NCBI GenBank assembly: GCA_946480065.1
Contig: CAMLJA010000017.1
Coordinates: forward strand, 1 to 15,163
DNA length: 15,163 nt
Source: an uncultured Thermomonas sp.
Lineage (GTDB): Bacteria; Pseudomonadota; Gammaproteobacteria; Xanthomonadales; Xanthomonadaceae
Reading direction: 5' to 3'
Shown here in pieces: positions 1 to 4,935 of the stretch. The notes under the pieces were generated by a model. The model was given only the letters and a program-made list of their open reading frames with translations, was not told where the DNA came from and did not search any database. The number at the start of each line of letters is the position of its first letter. The first letter of the stretch is position 1. The position numbers and the translations under genes are program-made.

Positions 1-133
1 GGCCGGGATCGGCGGCGGGCGCGTCGGCGGCGTCCGGCGCGGCCCGGCCGGCCGGCGCGGCGTCCGCGGGCGGGGTCGGGTCGAACAGGCTGGCCTGGGA
101 CGGGGGCTGGGGACGGGTCGGCATCGCCGCCAT
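1..133 (-). CDS. N-terminal fragment of an unidentified protein, Pro/Ala-rich start, runs off the left edge
   Basis: An open minus-strand frame begins at ATG 133-131 or, three codons on, at ATG 124-122, and continues past the window edge. The visible residues start MAAMPTRPQPPSQASLFDP and turn into a low-complexity Pro/Ala/Asp stretch, which looks like a disordered N-terminal tail before a domain that lies outside the window. The first ATG shares one base with the TAA stop (135-133) of the lipoprotein gene before it, so the two are probably cotranscribed and translationally coupled. That overlap is why I prefer the start at 133. I do not recognise the protein, and about 44 residues of biased composition do not allow a family call. 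That it is a real gene is inferred from the overlap and the absence of stop codons. Confidence 0.5.
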   Translation of the reverse strand, partial: MAAMPTRPQPPSQASLFDPTPPADAAPAGRAAPDAADAPAADPG

Positions 134-1089
134 TATGGCGAAGCGGGCCTGTCGGCGCCCCCGGGGGGCGCCAGCGAGGCTTCGGCGCGGGCCACGAAGT
201 CGGCCAGGTACCAGTGGCCGTCGATCCGCACCGCCGGCACCACCGCGTCGATCGGGCGGCCGGCCAGCGGGTAGCGCAGGCGCAGGCGCGCGGTGTCGCC
301 GGTCTGCGCCAGCAGCCGCACGTCCAGCCCGCGCAGGCTGGCGTCCAGGTCCAGGCCGTACTGCTGCCGCAGCTGGGCGATCAGGGTGGCCAGGAACGGC
401 GACAGCCTGGCCAGGGTGGGCTCCATGCCGAGCGCGGCATAGGCCGCCTTGCCGGCCTTGCCGTCGATCCCGCTGCGGGTGGCGGCGGCGGTCAGGGCGG
501 TGAAGAAGCGCTCGGCGCGGGCCGGGTCCGACAGCGGCGCGGCCAGCGCCCAGTCGCCGAGCGCGCGGATGGCCTGCGCCACGTGGTCGCGCTCCTCGTC
601 GGTGTAGGCCGCTTCCTTGGCCACGTATTCGCCGCCGAACAGCACCAGCGTGCGCACCGCCTGGTCGATGTCGCGGTCGGCGCCGGCGAACTGGCGGCGG
701 AAAGTCGCCATCAGCGCGGCCTGCGCGCCGGGCGCCTGCAGCGCCGCCAGCATCCGCGGCAGGCGGCCGTCCAGCGGCAGTTCGTCCAGCGGCCAGCGGG
801 TGGTGCCGGCGCGCCAGCCGGCCTGCAGCCGCGCGTGCAGCGCCGGCGGCACCGCCAGCCGGGCGAAGCCGTCGCCGTCGCGCGCCAGCAGGCGGTCGCG
901 CAGGACGGTCACGGCCTCGACCGGTCGCGCGGCCGGGCGGGCGGCCGCGGCCGGGGCCGACGCCACCACCGGCGCGCCGGGTCCCTCCGCGCGCTGGCAG
1001 GCCGCCAGCGCGGCGGCCGCGCACAGCGCCAGCAGCAGGCCGCGGACGACGGCCGCGGGACGGGACTGCAGGGGTCTGGGGAGTCGCAT
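133..1089 (-). CDS. Predicted outer-membrane lipoprotein of unknown function, 318 aa
   Basis: The product has a lipoprotein signal peptide: Arg-containing n-region, hydrophobic core at about residues 14-27, and lipobox L28-A-A-C31. Gln follows the cysteine, which by the usual +2 rule favours sorting to the outer membrane. An Ala/Pro/Arg linker to about residue 60 precedes a soluble domain of mixed helices. The end of the protein (LRLRYPLAGRPID, then DGHWYLADF) resembles the beta-rich, NTF2-like endings of some periplasmic proteins, but I cannot place the family. I chose ATG 1089 because it starts directly before the signal peptide; a TTG at 1125 would add 12 Arg/Gly-rich residues. The gene is preceded by a terminator (1141-1166), so it needs its own promoter, and it ends in a one-base overlap with the next minus-strand gene. 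Function unknown. Confidence 0.8.
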   Translation of the reverse strand: MRLPRPLQSRPAAVVRGLLLALCAAAALAACQRAEGPGAPVVASAPAAAARPAARPVEAVTVLRDRLLARDGDGFARLAVPPALHARLQAGWRAGTTRWPLDELPLDGRLPRMLAALQAPGAQAALMATFRRQFAGADRDIDQAVRTLVLFGGEYVAKEAAYTDEERDHVAQAIRALGDWALAAPLSDPARAERFFTALTAAATRSGIDGKAGKAAYAALGMEPTLARLSPFLATLIAQLRQQYGLDLDASLRGLDVRLLAQTGDTARLRLRYPLAGRPIDAVVPAVRIDGHWYLADFVARAEASLAPPGGADRPASP

Positions 1090-1095
1090 CGGCCG

Positions 1096-1125
1096 AGTGT
1101 CGGCGCCCGGCCGCCCCGCGCGCAA
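1096..1125 (-). promoter_or_regulatory. Candidate promoter of the lipoprotein gene (leaderless geometry)
   Basis: On the minus strand, TTGCGC (1125-1120) is followed after 18 bases by GACACT (1101-1096), and six bases later comes the ATG at 1089. The upstream terminator means a promoter must lie in this short gap. The hexamers match the sigma-70 consensus only partly, so this is a weak, position-driven call. If used, transcription would begin at or next to the start codon. Confidence 0.3.
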
Positions 1126-1140
1126 GCCGGGCGCTGGCAG

Positions 1141-1166
1141 AAAAAAGGAGGCCGCAGGGCCTCCTT
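1141..1166 (-). terminator. Rho-independent terminator downstream of the acid phosphatase gene
   Basis: Arms AAGGAGGCC (1145-1153) and GGCCTCCTT (1158-1166) form a perfect 9-bp stem with a 4-base loop. On the minus strand the stem is followed by a run of T (complement of A1141-A1146), the classic intrinsic terminator for leftward transcription. It lies about 125 bases past the acid phosphatase stop codon and in front of the lipoprotein gene, so it insulates the two. On the plus strand there is no T-run after the hairpin. Confidence 0.85.
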
Positions 1167-1289
1167 CAAGTCCGGCCGGAGCCGGAGGACAGCAGTGGTG
1201 GCATGGCGCCGGACGAGCCGGCTGGCCGCAGGCTACGCTGTCCGCATTGTTAATGCAATGCCTGATGAATCATCTAGTAAGTATTTGAT
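1167..1289. other. Intergenic stretch with AT-richer island and two small palindromes
   Basis: These 123 bases separate the acid phosphatase stop from the terminator. The half from about 1240 to 1292 is far richer in A/T than the rest of the window. It holds two perfect short palindromes: GCATT-GTT-AATGC (1244-1256) and GATGA-A-TCATC (1264-1274). I see no convincing open frame or tRNA. On the minus strand the stretch is either a long 3' untranslated region or a promoter for a short RNA ending at the terminator. An operator function is also possible. Confidence 0.45.
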
Positions 1290-2186
1290 TTATCTGGCGT
1301 CGTTCAGGGCGGCTTCCTTGCGCGCGCGGCGCTCGGCCGCGGGCAGCGACCAGGCGTTGTCGAACAGCGCCGGCTCCCAGCTGCCATAGACCGGGTTGGG
1401 CAACGCCCACCAGCGCTGGCCCATCCAGTCCGCGTAGGGGGCGATCGCGGCGCGGCGCCCCTCGGGGGTATTGGCCACCACCTGCACGAAGTCGCCCACC
1501 TGGTCGCCGAACTGCATCAGCACGCGGTAGCCGTCGGCCACCCGCTTGCGGCGGCAGGCCTTCTCGGACCCTTCCTGCTCGCAGCCGGCCACCACCGTGC
1601 CCAGGCCCAGGAACTGGTCGGCGCGCGCGATCGGGAAGCCGGCGCGGCGCAGGTTCGCCACCGTGGCCGCGGCCAGGCTGGCGTCGCGGTTGCTGATGTA
1701 GAACACGGTGACCCCGCGCGCGGCGGCGGCCTTGAGGAACTCGAGCGCGCCCGGCAGCGGCGTGGCCTTTTCCTCCATCACCCAGGCGCCCCAGGCGGCC
1801 TCGTCGAAGCCCCGGCGCTCGCGGATCTGGCGGACCTGGCTGGGCGAGTTGTCCAGCACGGTCTCGTCCACGTCCACGATGATCGCCGGCGGCAGCCCGC
1901 GCGGGTCGTTGCTGCGCTCTTCCTTCGGCAGCGCGTCCCAGCCCGGGTCGGCCAGGGCCGCCGCCAGCTGCGCGGCGGCCGCCCGGTAGACGGTGCGGTA
2001 CACCAGGTCGCGCTCCACCGAGGTCTGGTACCAGACCGTGGCGTTGAGGCTGTCGTCGGCCGGCGGCCCGGCCTCGGGGACGCGCGGCGGCGGGACCGCG
2101 ACCGGCGCCGGCGCCGGCGCGACGGTGGCGCAGCCGGCCAGCAGGACGGCTGAGAGCAGGGAAACGGCCGGGATCATCGGGCGCAT
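1290..2186 (-). CDS. Class C (e(P4)-type) acid phosphatase / 5'-nucleotidase lipoprotein, 298 aa
   Basis: A HAD-superfamily phosphatase of the class C, lipoprotein e(P4) type, which removes phosphate from nucleotides and other monoesters outside the inner membrane. The signal peptide carries lipobox L-A-G-C19, followed by a Pro/Ala/Val linker to about residue 42. The catalytic DxDET box is at D105 and D107 (VDVDETVLDNSP), the HAD serine region at VFYISNRD (161-168), and the last acidic pair at D228 and D232 (FGDQVGDF). The spacing D-x-D and D-x3-D matches the family's four essential aspartates. I chose ATG 2186 because it begins the signal peptide and has GAGG upstream; the frame stays open to 2426, inside rep. 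It lies 50 bases after the rep stop and may be cotranscribed with rep or use its own promoter. NMP salvage alongside Tdk is possible but inferred. Confidence 0.92.
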   Translation of the reverse strand: MRPMIPAVSLLSAVLLAGCATVAPAPAPVAVPPPRVPEAGPPADDSLNATVWYQTSVERDLVYRTVYRAAAAQLAAALADPGWDALPKEERSNDPRGLPPAIIVDVDETVLDNSPSQVRQIRERRGFDEAAWGAWVMEEKATPLPGALEFLKAAAARGVTVFYISNRDASLAAATVANLRRAGFPIARADQFLGLGTVVAGCEQEGSEKACRRKRVADGYRVLMQFGDQVGDFVQVVANTPEGRRAAIAPYADWMGQRWWALPNPVYGSWEPALFDNAWSLPAAERRARKEAALNDAR

Positions 2187-2212
2187 GCGGGGGCCTCGTG
2201 GGAGCTGGGGCG

Positions 2213-2218
2213 AGTGTA
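2213..2218 (-). promoter_or_regulatory. Candidate -10 element for the acid phosphatase gene
   Basis: TACACT on the minus strand (2218-2213), preceded by GGT, matches four of six sigma-70 -10 positions. It lies 26 bases before ATG 2186, leaving a leader of about 20 bases with GAGG as ribosome site. I see no good -35 at 16-18 bases. The gene could equally be read through from rep. Confidence 0.3.
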
Positions 2219-2236
2219 ACCGCGGCGGATGACGGC

Positions 2237-4255
2237 TCAGTCGGCCAGCAGCGCGCGGATGTTGGCGATGCCGGCGCTGCGGCGCTCGGCCTTGTGCGCG
2301 GCGTCCGCCACCGGGTCGGCGCCGTCGCGCTGCAGTTCGTCGCCCGGCAGCTCGTCCAGGAACCGGCTGGGCTTGAGCCGCAGGGTGTCGCCCCAGCGCT
2401 GGGCTTCCTTGGCATGCGACAGCCACAGCCTTTCCTTGGCGCGGGTGATGCCGACGTAGAACAGCCGGCGCTCCTCGTCGATGCGGCCTTCCTCGATGCT
2501 GGCCTCGTGCGGCAGGTTGCCGTCCTCCACGCCGACGATGAACACGAAGCGGAACTCCAGGCCCTTGGAGGCGTGCATCGACATCAGCCGCACCTGGTTG
2601 CCGGCATCGCCCTTGTCGGCGTGCGAGAGCAGCGCCAGCGCGGCGGCCAGTTCGCCGGGCCCACTGGTCTTCGGGCCGTCGAACCAGTCGGCCAGTTCAT
2701 CGAGGTTGCGCCGGCGCGCCTGGAACTGGGCCTCGTCCTTGCAGCTGGCGCGCAGCGCGGCCAGCAGGCCGGAGCGCTCGTTGAGTTTGCGCACCAGTTC
2801 GGCCGGCGGCAGCGTGCGGGCGTCCGCGCGCAGGCCCTGCACGATGGTGGAGAAACCCTGCAGCGCGTTGGCCGCGCGCGCCGGCAATTGCTGCGCCACC
2901 GCCATCGACTCGGCGGCGCGGGCCAGCGGCAGGTGCTTCTGGTTGGCCAGCTCGCCCAGCTTCGCCAGCGTGCCGGCGCCGACGCCGCGGTTGGGCGACT
3001 GCACCGCGCGCAGGAAGGCGGCGTCGTCGTCGGGATTGGCCAGCAGGCGCAGCCAGGCCAGCGCGTCCTTGACCTCGCCGCGGTCCAGGAACGCAGTGCC
3101 GCCGCTCAGGTGGTACGGGATGCGCAGCAGCTGCAGCGCCTTTTCCAGCGCGCGGCTCTGGTGGTTGCCGCGGAACAGGATGCAGCACTCGCCCCACGGC
3201 GGCGTGCCGTCAGGCGCGGCGTGCTTCCTGGCGACGAAGTCGATCTCGGCCGCCACCTTCTCCGCCTCGTGGGCGGCGTCGCGGCACTCCCAGACGCGGA
3301 TGCGCTCGCCGTCGGCGGCCTCGCTCCACAGCGTCTTAGGATGTTCGTGCGGGTTGTGGGCGATCAGCGCGTTGGCGGCGCGCAGCACGCGGTTGGAGCA
3401 GCGGTAGTTCTGCTCCAGCTTGATGATCGCAAGCTGAGGGTAGTCGCTGCCCAGCGCCAGCAGGTTGTCCGGGTTGGCGCCGCGCCAGGCGTAGATGCTC
3501 TGGTCGTCGTCGCCCACGCAGGTGAACTGGCCGGCCTCGCCGGCGATCGCCTTGAGCAGCCGATACTGCGCGTCGTTGGTGTCCTGGCATTCGTCCACCA
3601 GCAGGTAGCCGATGCGCTCGCGCCAGCCCAGGCGCGCGTCCTCGTCGTTCTCCAGCAGCTGCACCGGCAGCCGGATCAGGTCGTCGAAGTCGACCGCGTT
3701 GAACGCCGACAGCCGCTGCTGGTAGCGCGCGTACAGCGCCGCGGCCTCGCGCTCGCGGGTGCTGCGCGCGGCCTCCGCCGCCTGCTCCGGCGACAGCCCG
3801 GCGTTCTTGGCGCGGCTGATCAGCTGCTTCATCGCTTCGATCGCATCCGGCTTGCTGCCCGGCGGCAGCAGGTCCTTGATCTGGGAGGCGGAATCGTCGG
3901 CATCGAAGATCGAGAAGCCGCGCCGCAGGCCCAGCTTGGCGTGGTCGATCTGGACGATCTTCAGCCCCAGCGCGTGGAAGGTGCTGACGGTCAGCTCCTG
4001 CGCGGCATCGCCCCTGATGCGCTTGCCGACGCGCTCGCGCATCTCGCGCGCGGACTTGTTGGTGAAGGTGATCGCGGCGATGCGCTTGGCCGGATAGCGC
4101 CCGGTCTGCACCAGGTGCGCGATCTTCTCCACGATCACCCGGGTCTTGCCGCTGCCGGCGCCGGCCAGCACCAGCAGCGGGCCTTCCACGTGCAGGACCG
4201 CGGCGCGCTGGGGCGGGTTCAGTCCGTGGAGGGGGTCGCGTGGCATCGGCGCCAT
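2237..4255 (-). CDS. rep: ATP-dependent DNA helicase Rep (UvrD/PcrA superfamily 1A), 672 aa
   Basis: A 3'-to-5' superfamily 1A helicase that helps replication forks pass protein blocks and restart. All helicase motifs are visible in order: the Q-motif region (LNPPQ, 12-16), Walker A GAGSGKT (32-38), motif Ia AITFTNKSAREM (61-72), Walker B DECQDT (221-226), motif III GDDDQSIYAWRGA (248-260), motif IV EQNYR (281-285), and near the C-terminus MSMHASKGLEF (motif V) and VGITRAKERL (motif VI). Length equals E. coli Rep (about 673 aa). The N-terminus and the GRYPAKRIAAITFTNK segment match Rep better than UvrD. The start could be ATG 4255 or ATG 4246 (MPRDPLHGLNPPQ); neither has a clear ribosome site. 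It is divergent from tdk with 53 bases between starts and precedes the acid phosphatase gene. Confidence 0.95.
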   Translation of the reverse strand: MAPMPRDPLHGLNPPQRAAVLHVEGPLLVLAGAGSGKTRVIVEKIAHLVQTGRYPAKRIAAITFTNKSAREMRERVGKRIRGDAAQELTVSTFHALGLKIVQIDHAKLGLRRGFSIFDADDSASQIKDLLPPGSKPDAIEAMKQLISRAKNAGLSPEQAAEAARSTREREAAALYARYQQRLSAFNAVDFDDLIRLPVQLLENDEDARLGWRERIGYLLVDECQDTNDAQYRLLKAIAGEAGQFTCVGDDDQSIYAWRGANPDNLLALGSDYPQLAIIKLEQNYRCSNRVLRAANALIAHNPHEHPKTLWSEAADGERIRVWECRDAAHEAEKVAAEIDFVARKHAAPDGTPPWGECCILFRGNHQSRALEKALQLLRIPYHLSGGTAFLDRGEVKDALAWLRLLANPDDDAAFLRAVQSPNRGVGAGTLAKLGELANQKHLPLARAAESMAVAQQLPARAANALQGFSTIVQGLRADARTLPPAELVRKLNERSGLLAALRASCKDEAQFQARRRNLDELADWFDGPKTSGPGELAAALALLSHADKGDAGNQVRLMSMHASKGLEFRFVFIVGVEDGNLPHEASIEEGRIDEERRLFYVGITRAKERLWLSHAKEAQRWGDTLRLKPSRFLDELPGDELQRDGADPVADAAHKAERRSAGIANIRALLAD

Positions 4256-4296
4256 TGTCGAAGCCCCGGGCGGCGCATGCCAGCCTTGTGCGCCGG

Positions 4297-4302
4297 TAGA
4301 AT
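4297..4302 (+). promoter_or_regulatory. Candidate -10 element of tdk, six bases before the ATG
   Basis: TAGAAT (five of six matches to TATAAT) lies in the short gap between the divergent rep and tdk genes. Only six bases separate it from the tdk ATG at 4309, so initiation would occur at or one base before the start codon and the mRNA would have no leader. There is no Shine-Dalgarno sequence before tdk, which agrees with this. No clear -35 is seen at the expected distance. Confidence 0.5.
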
Positions 4303-4308
4303 CCGTGC

Positions 4309-4929
4309 ATGGCGAAGCTCTACTTCTACTACTCCGCGATGAACGCGGGGAAGACCACGACCCTGCTGCAGTCGGCCTACAACTACCGCGAACGCGGCAT
4401 GCGGGTGGCCATCCTGACCCCGAAGCTGGATTTCCGGGCCGGCAGCGGCACCGTGGCCTCGCGGATCGGCCTGCAGGCCGACGGCATGGCGTTCGGCCGC
4501 GACGACGACCTGCAGCGCCTGGTGGAGGCGGACATCGCCGCCAACGGGCCGCTGCACTGCGTGCTGGTGGACGAGGCGCAGTTCCTGACCCGGGCCCAGG
4601 TGTGGCAGCTGTCCGAGGTGGTGGACGCGCTGCGCATCCCGGTGCTGTGCTACGGCCTGCGCACCGACTTCCGCGGCGAGCTGTTCGAGGGCAGCCAGTA
4701 CCTGCTGGCCTGGGCCGACGACCTGCAGGAGATCAAGACCATCTGCCACACCGGCAGCAAGGCGACCATGACGGTGCGGGTGGACGCCGGCGGCCGCGCG
4801 GTGCAGGCGGGCCCGCAGGTGGAGATCGGCGGCAACGAGCGTTACGTCTCGGTGTCGCGGCGGGAGTTCAAGAAGGTGATGCGCGGCGAGGGCGTGATCG
4901 AGCCGCTGCAGGCGCCGCTGCCGCTGTAG
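4309..4929 (+). CDS. tdk: Thymidine kinase, type II (Tdk), 206 aa
   Basis: Phosphorylates thymidine and deoxyuridine with ATP in pyrimidine salvage; cytosolic, normally a tetramer. The P-loop is SAMNAGKT (9-16), the catalytic base region LVDEAQF (86-92, E89), and the substrate-binding end contains [11 protein letters not shown] (174-184). Length equals E. coli Tdk (205 aa). The small zinc-binding domain is altered. The usual CxC pair reads C146-H-T148, and the usual CxxH pair reads S183-R-R-E186, so only one of four ligands remains. Sequences I recall from Xanthomonas have the same losses, so this looks like a lineage trait rather than a defect. The gene is divergent from rep. Its stop lies 6 bases from the stop of the convergent kinase gene, so there is no room for a terminator between them. 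Confidence 0.95.
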   Translation: MAKLYFYYSAMNAGKTTTLLQSAYNYRERGMRVAILTPKLDFRAGSGTVASRIGLQADGMAFGRDDDLQRLVEADIAANGPLHCVLVDEAQFLTRAQVWQLSEVVDALRIPVLCYGLRTDFRGELFEGSQYLLAWADDLQEIKTICHTGSKATMTVRVDAGGRAVQAGPQVEIGGNERYVSVSRREFKKVMRGEGVIEPLQAPLPL

Positions 4930-4935
4930 CCGCGC

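Noticed and set aside
1090..1125. TTG start of the lipoprotein gene
   Set aside because: It adds 12 Arg/Gly/Ala residues before a normal signal peptide and overlaps the only room for a promoter.
2187..2426. N-terminal extension of the acid phosphatase by 80 residues
   Set aside because: It lies inside the rep coding region and precedes a complete lipoprotein signal that starts at ATG 2186.
2198..4342. Long plus-strand open frame (714 codons) opposite rep
   Set aside because: It is antisense to a complete Rep helicase, has repetitive Gln/Val/Leu/Ala/Arg composition, and no recognisable domain. GC-rich codon use removes stop codons from the opposite strand.
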